A stretch of DNA of 64,000 nucleotides from positions 248,001 through 312,000 of the forward strand of contig NZ_JACHYH010000003.1 of NCBI RefSeq assembly GCF_014192715.1, given 5' to 3'. Position 1 is the stretch's first letter. Each line of letters starts with the position of its first letter. Under the pieces are notes generated by a model. It was given only the letters and a program-made list of their open reading frames with translations, ran no database searches and had not been told where the DNA came from. Source of the stretch: Luteibacter sp. Sphag1AF. Its GTDB lineage: Bacteria > Pseudomonadota > Gammaproteobacteria > Xanthomonadales > Rhodanobacteraceae. Shown piece by piece: positions 46,513 through 57,055 of the stretch. The position numbers and the translations under genes are program-made.

Positions 46513-49500
46513 TCAGAAGTCGTACGACACACTGAAACGCCCGTAACGCGGGGCCTGGCGCTGGGTAATCACGCCATAGGCGGCCTCGGAAATGCCCGGG
46601 CCCGACTCCGATACCGCCGACCGCTGCAACGCCCGCTGCTCGTTCAGCAGATTGAAGATGCTGGCGCTGAAGGCGAGCTTCTGCGAGGCAAAGGCAGGCC
46701 GGTAGGTCAGGCCCAGATCAATCTGACGAATCCACGGCAGCCGGCCCTGCTTGCCCGGCGGCGACGGTTGCCCGTCGCAGAAGTGGTAGTACGGCGCGTA
46801 TCCCACCGGGTCCTCGTGATGGGGACCGTAGTAACCGAGGCAGTGACGCGGCGCGCCGGAAATCGCACTGATGTTGGCCGAAGCCAGCCACTCCGGCGCA
46901 ATCTGGTAATACCCGAACAGCTTGAGCTGATGCGTGTGGTCGTTGTTCTGCGGACCATTCGTGTTCACCATGATCGCGCTGTTGTCCCAGTCCTCACTGG
47001 TCGAGGTAGCCGTCTGGCTGAGGTCCGAACGCAACTGGCCTTCCGTGTTGCCGTAGCTGCGCGAGAACGTATATCCCGCCTTCGCATACCAGCGACCGTC
47101 GAAGGGATGCTCCAGCAACAGTTCGAGGGCGTAGTAAGAGCGCTTCAGGCCATCGAATCCCAGCTCCTTGTTGCTGACCGGAATGGCAACGTAGCGGCCG
47201 GACGTGTCGATGAGGTTGAACGTGTTCGCCTGCCCGGGATTGAACAGATAGCAGCTGTTCGCCTGATGCTTGTTCACGTCGTAGCCCAGCGACTGGCCTT
47301 TGCTGATGATCGCGTCGATGTCGCAGAAGTCGTCGATGGCATTGCGCAGCTTGCGGTACGTGACCTTGGCGCCATACACCCAGTGGTCGCCGGCAAGCTT
47401 CGTGAATCCCAGGATATATTCGTCCTGGTTTTCCGCCTTCATGTTTTTCGCAGCTACCGTCTTCGGATCAGGCAACACGCCAAACGCATTGTTTGACGAT
47501 ACCGGCACACCCGGCGCAATCGCCGTCAGCCCCGTGGGCGTACCATCACCGGCGATGCCGGTATAGGTGAAGTACTGGCTGGTGCTGAGATAACCGCCCG
47601 CCGCATTCAACGCCGGATTAAGCGGCAAACCCAGGTAATAACGGCCAGCGTTGCCGTACACCTTGAAGCTCGCATCGCCATACACGTCCCAACTGAACCC
47701 GAGACGAGGCGCCCATTGCGGCTTTGTCTGCCGGATGAAGGCTTCGCTGTGGGCGTTGTAGTTGGTGAACTGGTCGTTGCGCAGACCCACCGTGACCAGC
47801 CAGCGATCCGTCACCTGCCACTTGTCTTCGATGTACTGCGCCCGCTGATCCGAGCGGACAGTCGCACGACTCGATGCCACGCCGCGCACCACGTAGTAAC
47901 CGTTCTCGCCCCCGGGATAGCCACCCGGCGCCGCCACACCCAAACCGGTGGAGATCGGCAGATCCGGCTGCCCCTGCGCATAGGTCCACGTGTAGCCCGG
48001 GCCTGAGCTTGCACTACCCTGATTGCGGGCACGCGCAGTCTGGTTGTCGATACCGGCGGTAAGCGTGTGATCGCCCAGCACGTAGCTCAGGTCGATGCGC
48101 GTATTGGTCGTTGCATTGCCCCGCCCGGGATCGGTCAGTGACGCGACGGTCTGGCTGCTGCCGCGCGACGAGCCGCCCGTCACTGCCGGGTTCTGATAAA
48201 CCAGCCCGGCGATGTAGGTTGCCGAAGGATCGTAGCCTGGCGGGCTCAGGTAACTGGCCGTATCCATCTTTCCGTATTGCGCGGTGAGCGTGAGGTTCTC
48301 GGTGATGTAACCGGTGTATTTGGCCGTATAAACGTCGCCGCCATATTTCTCGTCGCTGGCTCCGGCGATGTAGTCGCCCCGTTGACGATCCTGATAATCG
48401 TAGTCGTAGATCGTGCCGTTCTTCTTGCTCTTGTCCGACGCGCCGGTCACTTCCAGGATGTTGTTCTCGTCGATGTTCCAATCCAGCTTGGCGTACCAGC
48501 GCGGATTGGTGTACCGGTAGGCCGTGTCGGGCGCCTGTGTTTTGGTCACGTCGCTTACGGTGTTGCCTGTCTGTCGCTCCACTTCAGCGGCCGCAAACAG
48601 GAACAGCTTGTCCTTGATGAGCGGGCCACCGGCATACGCGCTGACCGTCGTGGAGGTGTTGTTGTCCGCGCGGTTGGGCGCATACAGCGCACCGGCTTTG
48701 GGCTGCGGCGGCAGGCCGTTGGTGTAGTAGGTGTCGATGCTTTGCGCCCGCGCGCGATTCGGTTCCCACAGCACCTGGGCACCCGCGTGCCATTGATTCG
48801 TACCGCGCTTGCCCACCACACTGATGACGCCGCCATCGGAGCGGCCGTACTGCGCGCTGTAGCCACCTGTATAGACTTCCTGCTGCTCGATGGCGCCATA
48901 GGGCAGCGAAAGGCCACCAAAGCCACGCAGCGGATCGGTCGTGTTGAATCCGTTGATGTAGTACGCGTTCTCGCTGGCCGCCGAACCGCCGAAGGTCACC
49001 AGCGAATTGCCCGTCGCGCTCTTGTAGCCACCGGTGTTGTCGACCACCCCCGGTGCCAGCAATGCGATGGCTTCTGATGAACGGGCCAGCGGCAGGCGTG
49101 CCAGCTGATCTGCCGTGACCACGGTGCGCGAGTCCACCGAGGTCACGTCGATGGACGGCGCGACGCGGCCGGACACGGTCACACCACCGAGCTCCTGCAC
49201 CTCGTTGTCACCGAACGACACGTCCACGCCGGAACCCACGCGAAGGGCAACGTTGTCGCGGCTCTGGATCACTGTGCCCGCATGCGACACCGACACGCTG
49301 TAAGTACCCAGCGGCAACTGCGACACGGTGTACCGGCCGCGTGCGTCCACGGATGTCTCGCGCACGATGCCCGACCCGTTGTCCACGCGAACCACATCAC
49401 CCTCACTCGCCTTGACCTGCCCATAAATTGACCCGCTGGTTGACTGGGCCACGACCCCGTCGACCAGCGCAACCAGCATCGCCGTGCCCAGCGCGGTTTT

Positions 49501-49521
49501 CTTCCATAGCGGCATTGCCAT
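46513..49521 (-). CDS. Oar-like TonB-dependent receptor with N-terminal carboxypeptidase-regulatory domain
   Basis: A 1,002-residue outer-membrane protein. Signal peptide (MAMPLWKKTALGTAMLVALV... ending VVAQ), a carboxypeptidase-regulatory-like beta-sandwich (SVDARGRYTVSQLPLGTYSV), a plug with TVVTADQLARLPLARSSEAI and GQYGRSDGG-like QYGRSDGGVISVV, and a large barrel ending YGRFSVSYDF with the C-terminal Phe of outer-membrane proteins. This Oar/OmpA-related class is expanded in Xanthomonadales. The ATG at 49521 is preferred for the signal peptide; 49545 is possible behind GGAGG. The 5' untranslated region is about 300 bases if the promoter below is right. Confidence 0.93.
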   Translation of the reverse strand: MAMPLWKKTALGTAMLVALVDGVVAQSTSGSIYGQVKASEGDVVRVDNGSGIVRETSVDARGRYTVSQLPLGTYSVSVSHAGTVIQSRDNVALRVGSGVDVSFGDNEVQELGGVTVSGRVAPSIDVTSVDSRTVVTADQLARLPLARSSEAIALLAPGVVDNTGGYKSATGNSLVTFGGSAASENAYYINGFNTTDPLRGFGGLSLPYGAIEQQEVYTGGYSAQYGRSDGGVISVVGKRGTNQWHAGAQVLWEPNRARAQSIDTYYTNGLPPQPKAGALYAPNRADNNTSTTVSAYAGGPLIKDKLFLFAAAEVERQTGNTVSDVTKTQAPDTAYRYTNPRWYAKLDWNIDENNILEVTGASDKSKKNGTIYDYDYQDRQRGDYIAGASDEKYGGDVYTAKYTGYITENLTLTAQYGKMDTASYLSPPGYDPSATYIAGLVYQNPAVTGGSSRGSSQTVASLTDPGRGNATTNTRIDLSYVLGDHTLTAGIDNQTARARNQGSASSGPGYTWTYAQGQPDLPISTGLGVAAPGGYPGGENGYYVVRGVASSRATVRSDQRAQYIEDKWQVTDRWLVTVGLRNDQFTNYNAHSEAFIRQTKPQWAPRLGFSWDVYGDASFKVYGNAGRYYLGLPLNPALNAAGGYLSTSQYFTYTGIAGDGTPTGLTAIAPGVPVSSNNAFGVLPDPKTVAAKNMKAENQDEYILGFTKLAGDHWVYGAKVTYRKLRNAIDDFCDIDAIISKGQSLGYDVNKHQANSCYLFNPGQANTFNLIDTSGRYVAIPVSNKELGFDGLKRSYYALELLLEHPFDGRWYAKAGYTFSRSYGNTEGQLRSDLSQTATSTSEDWDNSAIMVNTNGPQNNDHTHQLKLFGYYQIAPEWLASANISAISGAPRHCLGYYGPHHEDPVGYAPYYHFCDGQPSPPGKQGRLPWIRQIDLGLTYRPAFASQKLAFSASIFNLLNEQRALQRSAVSESGPGISEAAYGVITQRQAPRYGRFSVSYDF

Positions 49522-49833
49522 CGTTTCGTTCCACCCCTTCCCCATGAATGGCCAGCCTCCACCGCGCCACGATCCAGAAGGACGGTGGCGGGAAGGTTCG
49601 CTGAGACTGGCCGGATCGACGGCCAAAGCCGCCCGTAACGCCTGCGAGAGCGCTGGTTGATACTGATGAACGGCGAGGAAGCGAGCGCGGACTGGCCGCG
49701 GGCCGTCAAGCCCGGGAGCGGAACGCGCTCTGGCTACAACATCGCGGCACGCCAGGCGCGCGGCGATGAATGAGGCGATATGCCTGATATGGAAAATGCA
49801 CGGACAGCCCCTTGAGTCTGCTGCTGCGCACCA
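49522..49833 (-). other. Long untranslated leader of the Oar-like receptor gene
   Basis: About 310 bases between the proposed promoter and the receptor ATG hold no recognisable gene. The frame upstream stays open but its translation looks non-coding and the signal peptide begins at 49521. The leader may contain regulatory structure, but I could not identify a specific one by eye. Confidence 0.4.
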
Positions 49834-49861
49834 TTTGTAGCACACCGCAAGTTCGTGTCAA
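49834..49861 (-). promoter_or_regulatory. Promoter of the Oar-like receptor gene
   Basis: On the minus strand a perfect -35 box TTGACA (49861-49856) and TACAAA (49839-49834), four of six with TATAAT, are 16 bases apart. The candidate operator lies two bases upstream of the -35 box. Together they form the best sigma-70-type promoter seen in this window. Confidence 0.65.
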
Positions 49862-49863
49862 CC

Positions 49864-49879
49864 GTTTGGACGTCTAACC
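49864..49879 (-). promoter_or_regulatory. Candidate operator shared with the other TonB-dependent receptor
   Basis: The palindrome GTTTGGAC-GTCTAACC pairs at six of eight positions. Read on the minus strand it continues AGACGTCCAAACGG and then TTGACA. Upstream of the first receptor AGACGTCTAAACGG is followed by CTA and TTGACC. The same 14-base core with one difference, same orientation and same position before TTGAC indicate a common regulator. Confidence 0.5.
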
Positions 49880-49903
49880 ATCCTTTATGTGAACTACGTT
49901 CTG

Positions 49904-50614
49904 TCAGCGCACGGGGACGTCGTAGATGACACCCGGGTCGACGGCGGAAGGCAGCGAGTAATGCCACCATTCCTGCGGGTAGTTGACGAAGCCCGCACCT
50001 TCCATCGCCTTCTTCAGAAGCAGACGGTTCGTCTTCTGTGTGGGGCTGATGGTCGCCGCGTCGGTGTGGGCCATCGGATCGAAGAAATCGAAATCAGTTC
50101 CCATATCCAACGGAACACAGGACTTGCCCGCGTGACACTGCATCAATGTGAGATCGACTGTCGCACCTTTGCTGTGTCCCGATACGGGAGCGATGTACTC
50201 CCCGAGTAGCGCGCTCTTGTCGATGTTCGGATAGTGCACGGCCTTTGTGCCTGTATCGCTCAGGTCGTGCGCCCAGCGCACAAAAACCGCGACAGCACGC
50301 GCCGGGCGATAGCAGTCCCACAGTTTCAGGCGCATGCCGCTCTGACGCAGCGTGTGCTCCACACGCGCCAATGCCGTTGCCGCACCCTTGCGCAGATAAC
50401 AGCGGGGAGCATCGTAGCCATCCACCACGGTGCCGGTGAAATTGTCGCTTCCGGCATAGCGCATGTCTTCAGCCAGATCAGGCACCAGCGTGCGAACGTC
50501 GATCATGCCCGCAGCGGCCGGCGTGGTGGCGGGTGACACGGTGGCGGGCGGCTCGGCCAGAACGGGTAAGGCAACGACCATCCCGGCGAGGATCAGGCTG
50601 AGGCGACAACGCAT
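49904..50614 (-). CDS. D-alanyl-D-alanine dipeptidase (VanX/DdpX type, M15)
   Basis: Exported zinc dipeptidase, 236 residues with a signal peptide (LSLILAGMVVALPVLAEPP). Zinc and catalytic residues are in SGHSKGATVDLTL (HxxxxxxD) and QEWWHYS. CYRPARAV carries the arginine typical of VanX. It releases D-alanine from D-Ala-D-Ala, for cell-wall turnover rather than resistance in Gram-negatives. It is divergent from two further cell-wall genes on the plus strand. Confidence 0.92.
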   Translation of the reverse strand: MRCRLSLILAGMVVALPVLAEPPATVSPATTPAAAGMIDVRTLVPDLAEDMRYAGSDNFTGTVVDGYDAPRCYLRKGAATALARVEHTLRQSGMRLKLWDCYRPARAVAVFVRWAHDLSDTGTKAVHYPNIDKSALLGEYIAPVSGHSKGATVDLTLMQCHAGKSCVPLDMGTDFDFFDPMAHTDAATISPTQKTNRLLLKKAMEGAGFVNYPQEWWHYSLPSAVDPGVIYDVPVR

Positions 50615-50738
50615 GATTTCAGACTCCGCTTAATGAATCCCCACAGACCATAGCAGCATGTGACCGTGGTCCCCGCAGCCAGGCCGGTCGTGCGATATCC
50701 TCGACCTCACGTCACCTCGCGATGAACGAGACTACCGC

Positions 50739-52121
50739 ATGACCTTTCTGCGACTCGCCCTGCTGAGTGCCGCTCTTGCCCTGTGTACGGCGGCCTCGCA
50801 TGCCGTGGTACAGACTCAGGCCAGCGCCACGCTTCCCGGCGTGGCCGACGCCCAGCTTGACCCGACCTTCTGGGTAGCCCGGCTGGACACGCCCGACGCG
50901 ATCATCCTTGCTCCCGATGCCATCGCCGCACTCAACCGGAAGATCGCAAGGCTCGATCCATCCATGTACGACATCCGCCACCTGCCTGCGACGCTGCCGC
51001 GCAATCAGGTGCTGGCCTGGGTAAACAAGGCGTCGCCGATGCCAACCCGGCCGCTGTACACCGACAACGGACTGCGCATCGATCAGTCCGCTTTGAACAC
51101 CGTCATGAACCATGCCGGCATCGACACCATTCCCGAGAGCACAACGCCCCGCTACGGCATGGCGGTCACGCGTACTTCGCTGCGCAGTTATCCGACTGGT
51201 ATGCGAGCCTTCAGCCAGCCGGGCGATACCGATATCGACCGCTTCCAGGAAAGCGCGCTTTATCCGGGCGACCCTGTCGCCATCGTGCACACCACACGTG
51301 ACGGCCGCTGGTTCTTTGTGGTCAGCGAACGCTACGCCGCGTGGGTGGCCGCCAGCGATATCGCGCAGGGAAGCGCGAAGCAGGTATTCGCCCAGGTCGA
51401 CGCCACACCCTTTCGCGTCATCACGGGTGCCAAGCCGCGCACGGTGTACACACCCGAATCTGTCGCCGTGTCGGAACGGCAACTCGACATGGGCACGCGC
51501 GTGCCGCTCGCTACACAAACAGGTGTCGTAAACGGGCAGAATGCTTCCACCTCGTACGTGCTGCGACTTCCTGTTCGCACGACAGACGGCCATCTCGCGT
51601 TCCAGCCGGCCCTCCTGCAACGCAATGGCGAGTCATCCGCGGGATACCTGCCGCTCACCCAGGCCAACATCATCCGCCAGGCCTTTCGTTTCCTCGGTGA
51701 GCGTTACGGCTGGGGCAACGCATACAACGGCCGGGATTGCAGCGGCTTCGTTGCAGACGTGTATCGCAGCATGGGCGTCGTCCTGCCGCGCAACACCGGC
51801 GACCAGAGCACGAGCCCGGGACTCGACCATCAGGCGTTCACCGATGCAGATGGCCACGACGCGCGCGCGTCCGCTGTCGAATCACTTCAACCCGGCGACC
51901 TGATCTACATCCCCGGCCACGTCATGATGATGATCGGCCGCATCGACGGCCAGCCGTACGTCATCCACGATGTCACTGGCATCAATGTGCGCAACAAGCA
52001 GGGCGCGCTGATCCGCACGGTCATCAACGAAGTGGCTGTCACGCCTCTGCTACCACTGATGTATGACGAGAAACACAGCTTTGTGGACCGCATGACCAGC
52101 ATCGTGCGCATTCGCCCCTGA
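50739..52121 (+). CDS. SH3-domain NlpC/P60 (C40) peptidoglycan endopeptidase
   Basis: A 460-residue exported protein. Signal peptide (LALLSAALALCTAASHA), bacterial SH3-like regions in the middle (around RTSLRSYPTGMRAFSQPGDT and FVVSERYAAWVAASDI), and a C-terminal NlpC/P60 domain with the catalytic Cys in GRDCSGFVADVYRSMG and the His in IPGHVMMMIGRIDG. Similar proteins cleave gamma-D-Glu-diaminopimelate bonds. The next gene, an L,D-transpeptidase, follows after 32 bases, so they probably form an operon. Confidence 0.9.
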   Translation: MTFLRLALLSAALALCTAASHAVVQTQASATLPGVADAQLDPTFWVARLDTPDAIILAPDAIAALNRKIARLDPSMYDIRHLPATLPRNQVLAWVNKASPMPTRPLYTDNGLRIDQSALNTVMNHAGIDTIPESTTPRYGMAVTRTSLRSYPTGMRAFSQPGDTDIDRFQESALYPGDPVAIVHTTRDGRWFFVVSERYAAWVAASDIAQGSAKQVFAQVDATPFRVITGAKPRTVYTPESVAVSERQLDMGTRVPLATQTGVVNGQNASTSYVLRLPVRTTDGHLAFQPALLQRNGESSAGYLPLTQANIIRQAFRFLGERYGWGNAYNGRDCSGFVADVYRSMGVVLPRNTGDQSTSPGLDHQAFTDADGHDARASAVESLQPGDLIYIPGHVMMMIGRIDGQPYVIHDVTGINVRNKQGALIRTVINEVAVTPLLPLMYDEKHSFVDRMTSIVRIRP

Positions 52122-52153
52122 GCATCAACCGGCCACCACGACGAGGACACCCC

Positions 52154-52921
52154 ATGTTCACCCTGCGACGCGGTTCGTGTGTTCTTCTTGGCGCGATGGT
52201 TCTGGCGGGCGCAGCGGCGGCGCCCGCACGGACCAGCCATCCACTGCCCTGGAATGGTGCACAGCAGATGGTCGTTGTGGTGATCGACGCATGGGACGCG
52301 AATCGCGGCACATTGCACACCTTCAATCGCGTGGCGTCCGGCTGGAAAGATCAGGGAACGACCACGCCTGTCACCATCGGTCGAACGGGCGCGGCATGGG
52401 GCATGGGCATCAGCCCACCCCAGCAAACAGGGCCTCAGAAAATCGAAGGCGATGGCCGCAGTCCCGCAGGCGTCTTTCGCATTGGCACGGCGTTCGGATA
52501 TGCCGAGGACTATCCCACCGCGCTGCCATGGCGCGGGCTCACCGCATCAGACTACTGCGTGGACGTCAGCGGCTCGCCGTACTACAACCAACTGGTCGAT
52601 ACGAAAAACGTTGGCGCGAAAGCTGTCGAGGGGTCTACGGAGGCGATGCGCCGCGATCTGCATTTCCATGGCGACCAGGCGTATCGCGTCGGCTTCGTCA
52701 TCGAACACAACGCCAAAGGTGCGACGGGCAAAGGCAGCTGCATCTTCGCGCATGTATGGAAGTCGCCCACTTCCCCCACCGCAGGATGCACTGCCATGCC
52801 TGACACGATGATGGAACATCTGCTGGCGTGGCTCGATCCGAAGAAGAAGCCGGTTTTCGTCCTGCTGCCCAAGGACGAGTACGCACGCCTTCGGTCCACC
52901 TGGCAGTTACCTGCGCTCTGA
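52154..52921 (+). CDS. L,D-transpeptidase family protein (YkuD-like)
   Basis: A 255-residue exported protein; the ATG at 52154 has GAGGA seven bases upstream and begins a signal peptide ending AAAPAR. The catalytic signature of L,D-transpeptidases is visible as CIFAHVWKSPTSPTAGCTAM, with the His and the Cys in the GC(T)xM motif. Such enzymes cross-link diaminopimelate residues or attach proteins to peptidoglycan. It follows the NlpC/P60 gene and ends at a bidirectional terminator shared with sucD. Confidence 0.88.
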   Translation: MFTLRRGSCVLLGAMVLAGAAAAPARTSHPLPWNGAQQMVVVVIDAWDANRGTLHTFNRVASGWKDQGTTTPVTIGRTGAAWGMGISPPQQTGPQKIEGDGRSPAGVFRIGTAFGYAEDYPTALPWRGLTASDYCVDVSGSPYYNQLVDTKNVGAKAVEGSTEAMRRDLHFHGDQAYRVGFVIEHNAKGATGKGSCIFAHVWKSPTSPTAGCTAMPDTMMEHLLAWLDPKKKPVFVLLPKDEYARLRSTWQLPAL

Positions 52922-52941
52922 ACCACGACAAACGCTCATAA

Positions 52942-52973
52942 GAAAAGGCCGCGACTTTCGTCGCGGCCTTTTC
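52942..52973. terminator. Bidirectional terminator between the L,D-transpeptidase gene and sucD
   Basis: A 14-base perfect stem (GAAAAGGCCGCGAC and its complement) closes the loop TTTC. The A and T runs at the base allow termination on both strands, matching the convergent genes. Confidence 0.92.
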
Positions 52974-52997
52974 TGTATCACTGACGCCGAAGCGTTA

Positions 52998-53870
<873 letters not shown>

Positions 53871-53881
53871 GAATGCTCTCC

Positions 53882-55045
53882 TCAGCCCTTGGCCGCAGCC
53901 ACGGCTTTGTGCGCCGCGTCGTTGAGATCGTCGGCCGGCGTGATCGCCAGACCGGAGTTGGCCAGCAGTTCGCGGCCCTTCTCGACATTCGTGCCCTGGA
54001 GGCGCACGACGACGGGGATCTTGAGGCCCACTTCCTTCACTGCGGCGATGATGCCTTCCGCGATGAGGTCGCAGCGCACGATGCCGCCGAAGATGTTGAC
54101 CAGGATGGCCTTGACCTTGTCGGACGACAGGATGAGCTTGAACGCTTCCGTGACGCGTTCCTTGGTGGCGCCGCCACCCACGTCGAGGAAGTTGGCCGGC
54201 TCGCCGCCTGCCAGCTGGATCACGTCCATCGTTGCCATGGCCAGACCTGCGCCGTTGACCATGCAACCGATCGTGCCGTCCATCGTCACGTAGTTGAGGT
54301 TGTGCGTGATGGCAGCCGCTTCAGCCGCGTCTTCCTGAGTCAGGTCGCGCATGGCGGCCAGGTCAGCGTGACGGAATTCAGCGTTGTCGTCGGAGTTGAC
54401 CTTGCCGTCGAGGGCGGCGAGGTTGCCGTCCGCGAGGATGGCGAGCGGGTTCAGCTCGACCAGGGCCAGGTCCTTCTCGTTGAACAGCTTGTACAGGCCA
54501 AGCATGATCTTCGTCAGCTGACCGACCTGCTTCGGATTCAGGTCCATCTTGAACCCGAGATCGCGGCAGTGGTACGGCTGGAGACCTTCCACGAAGTCAA
54601 CCACGATGGTGTGGATGTCTTCCGGCGTCTCTTTGGCGACCTGCTCGATGTCCACGCCGCCGTGCTTGGAGGCGATGAACGAGATCGACTTGGTGTCGCG
54701 GTCGGTCAGGATCGACAGGTACAGTTCCTTCGCGATATCAGTCGCGTCGGTGACCAGCACAAGGTTGACGGGCAGCGCGCGGCCGGCCGACTGGTAGGTT
54801 TCCATGTTGGTGCCGAGCATGCCCTTGGCAGCAGCGCGGACGTCGTCCAGGCTGCGGCAGAACTTGACGCCACCGGCCTTGCCGCGACCGCCGGCATGAA
54901 TCTGGGCCTTGACCATCCACTGCGAACCACCAAGGTGCTTGGCGGCGTCGACAGCGGCATCGGGAGAGTTGGCAACCTTGCCCGGCGGTACGGCGATGCC
55001 GTATTTCGCGAAGAGCTCTTTAGCCTGGTACTCGTGGAAATTCAT
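53882..55045 (-). CDS. sucC: Succinyl-CoA synthetase beta subunit
   Basis: ATP-grasp subunit of the same TCA-cycle enzyme, 387 residues starting [20 protein letters not shown] at 55045, behind GAGG. ATP-grasp features include [17 protein letters not shown] and [19 protein letters not shown], and the C-terminal domain has [19 protein letters not shown]. The 5' leader contains two mutually exclusive hairpins. Confidence 0.98.
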   Translation of the reverse strand: MNFHEYQAKELFAKYGIAVPPGKVANSPDAAVDAAKHLGGSQWMVKAQIHAGGRGKAGGVKFCRSLDDVRAAAKGMLGTNMETYQSAGRALPVNLVLVTDATDIAKELYLSILTDRDTKSISFIASKHGGVDIEQVAKETPEDIHTIVVDFVEGLQPYHCRDLGFKMDLNPKQVGQLTKIMLGLYKLFNEKDLALVELNPLAILADGNLAALDGKVNSDDNAEFRHADLAAMRDLTQEDAAEAAAITHNLNYVTMDGTIGCMVNGAGLAMATMDVIQLAGGEPANFLDVGGGATKERVTEAFKLILSSDKVKAILVNIFGGIVRCDLIAEGIIAAVKEVGLKIPVVVRLQGTNVEKGRELLANSGLAITPADDLNDAAHKAVAAAKG

Positions 55046-55068
55046 TCGATACCTCGAGCGAACGGAAG

Positions 55069-55109
55069 AAAACGTACGAATGCGTACGAGCCAGCTCGCG
55101 GCTCGTACG
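55069..55109 (-). promoter_or_regulatory. Attenuator-like leader of sucCD
   Basis: On the minus strand hairpin A pairs CGTACGAGC with GCTCGTACG around CGCGAGCTG (55109-55083). Hairpin B pairs CGTACG with CGTACG around CATT (55088-55073) and is followed by TTTTC, like a terminator. The segment 55083-55088 is used by both, so only one can form. The ATG follows 24 bases after the T run. Conserved sucC leader RNAs have been described in gammaproteobacteria; whether this belongs to that class I cannot tell. Confidence 0.45.
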
Positions 55110-55342
55110 GGCATGGGGATGGTGCGCGCGGGGGAGCGCGGCGCCGGGATGTAAGTGGGTGAACCCGACAGCTCACTGTCGACTTTTCACACAGTACGGC
55201 CGGGTATTTTCCCGGAAGGGCGCCCAGATGGAAAGGGGCGCGACGTAAAACTGGCCGTCCGGCCACTACCCATCCCCCGCACCCCGCCTATACTGGCCCC
55301 TTGAGTCCTTGAGCCGCCGGACACCCCAGGGAGCCCCCATCC

Positions 55343-56989
55343 GTGTCAACTGTCGCGTCGAACCTCGCCCCGAGGGTCCCCGGGGGAAATCAGAGCACGG
55401 CGCGCCACGAGCTCTTCTTTTTCAATTACTTCCGTCTGGGACAGGCCGCCATCTACGCCGCGCTGGCCTTCCGGCCGGAACACCTGGCGTGGCCCACCCT
55501 CCCCGATCCCCTACTGGCCCGGGTTCTCGCCCTGGCCTACCTGCTGGTGGCGCTCGTGCTGGTCGCGCGTACCCGCCAGGCCATGCACCATCCCATTCTC
55601 ACCGTGTCTGGCGGCCTGGTGGCCGACGTGCTGGCGGCCGCCGCCGCATTGATCCTGATGCACGACGTCCGCATGGGCGTGGCCATGATGCTGGTGGTCA
55701 ACATCGCCACCGGGGCCCTGCTGCTGCCTCTGCGGCTATCCATGTTCTTCGCCGCTATCGCCTCGCTGGCCATGCTGGGGCACACCTTTTTCGAGGCCAG
55801 CCCGAGCGACGGCGGCGACCGGGAGATGCTGGAGTACGCCCTTTTCGGGCTGGCCTACTTCGCTGCGGCGTCGCTGTGCTATCTGCTTGGTCGAAATATC
55901 CGGGCGTCCGAGGCACTGGCTGAGCAGCGCGGCATCGACCTGGCCAACCTTTCCCAGGTCAACGAACTCATCATCCGCCGCATGAAAACCGGCGTTTTGC
56001 TGGTCGATGAAGGCAACCGCATCCACCAGCTCAATGAGTCGGCGTGGATGCTGATGGGCAACCCGTCTGCCGACCAGCGCGACCTGGGCACGCTGGCACC
56101 GGAGCTGTCGCGCCGGCTTTATCACTGGCGCACGGCAGGCAAGCTCGACGAAACCGCCACCGCGCTGGCCGACGGCGTACCGGAAGTCGTACCGCGATTC
56201 TCCCGCCTGGCTCCCAACGACGACTCCCACGTCCTCATCTTCCTGGACGACACCTCGCTACTGTCGCGTCGTGCGGAAGAGTTGACCCTCAGCTCGCTGG
56301 GCCGCCTGTCTGCGTCCATCGCCCATGAGATTCGCAATCCGCTGGCTGCCATTCACTACTCCGCGCAGTTGCTGGCTGAGTCCACCGACATGAATGACAC
56401 CGACCTGCGCATGGTCGAGATCATCAACAACCACTGCTCGCGCCTCAACGAGATCATCGAGAACATTCTCCAGTTGTCCCGTCGCGAGCGTTCCCGCCCG
56501 GAAACGCTGGACCTCAGCCAGTGGGTGCATCACTTCGTGGCCGAGTACCGCCAGGGCAATGACCTGGGCGCCGACATCCTGCGCGCCGTCGCCCCCGGCG
56601 AGCCCGTGGCCGCCGTCGCCGATCCTCAGCACCTCCAGCAGGTGGCCTGGAATCTGGTGCAGAACGCCCTCCGCTACGGCCGCATGCCCGACGAGCCGGC
56701 CCGCGTGATGATCGTGGCCCGCAATTCGGACACGGGCACGCCCATCCTCGAAGTGATTGATCGCGGCCCCGGCATTCCGCCAAAGGTGGCGGCGCAAATC
56801 TTTGAACCCTTCTTTACAACGCATGAGTATGGAACCGGCCTTGGCCTGTATCTCGCGCGCCAGATGAGCGAAGCCAATCAGGCGGCACTGGAATACGTGC
56901 GTGTGGCGGGGGGCGGCAGCTGCTTCCGCATCAGCCTGACGCCACCGGCGCGAACGGCCTCCGCCGCACCCGTTGCCGCCCGTGCGTGA
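55343..56989 (+). CDS. pilS: Sensor histidine kinase PilS
   Basis: Sensor for the type IV pilus system, 548 residues. Six or so membrane segments in the first 185 residues (LARVLALAYLLVALVLVART, VAMMLVVNIATGALLLPLRL), a PAS-like domain (RRMKTGVLLVDEGNRIHQLN), HisKA with the His in ASIAHEIRNPLAAIHYSAQL, and HATPase_c with QNALRYGR and GTGLGLYLARQM. The start is GTG 55343. pilR follows, as usual; pilin genes are not in the window. Confidence 0.93.
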   Translation: MSTVASNLAPRVPGGNQSTARHELFFFNYFRLGQAAIYAALAFRPEHLAWPTLPDPLLARVLALAYLLVALVLVARTRQAMHHPILTVSGGLVADVLAAAAALILMHDVRMGVAMMLVVNIATGALLLPLRLSMFFAAIASLAMLGHTFFEASPSDGGDREMLEYALFGLAYFAAASLCYLLGRNIRASEALAEQRGIDLANLSQVNELIIRRMKTGVLLVDEGNRIHQLNESAWMLMGNPSADQRDLGTLAPELSRRLYHWRTAGKLDETATALADGVPEVVPRFSRLAPNDDSHVLIFLDDTSLLSRRAEELTLSSLGRLSASIAHEIRNPLAAIHYSAQLLAESTDMNDTDLRMVEIINNHCSRLNEIIENILQLSRRERSRPETLDLSQWVHHFVAEYRQGNDLGADILRAVAPGEPVAAVADPQHLQQVAWNLVQNALRYGRMPDEPARVMIVARNSDTGTPILEVIDRGPGIPPKVAAQIFEPFFTTHEYGTGLGLYLARQMSEANQAALEYVRVAGGGSCFRISLTPPARTASAAPVAARA

Positions 56990-57055
56990 TTTGGCGCTTT
57001 GCGTAACGCTCCGTCAGGGTTAACCTTTCAAGATTAGGGATATCGACCGGAACTC

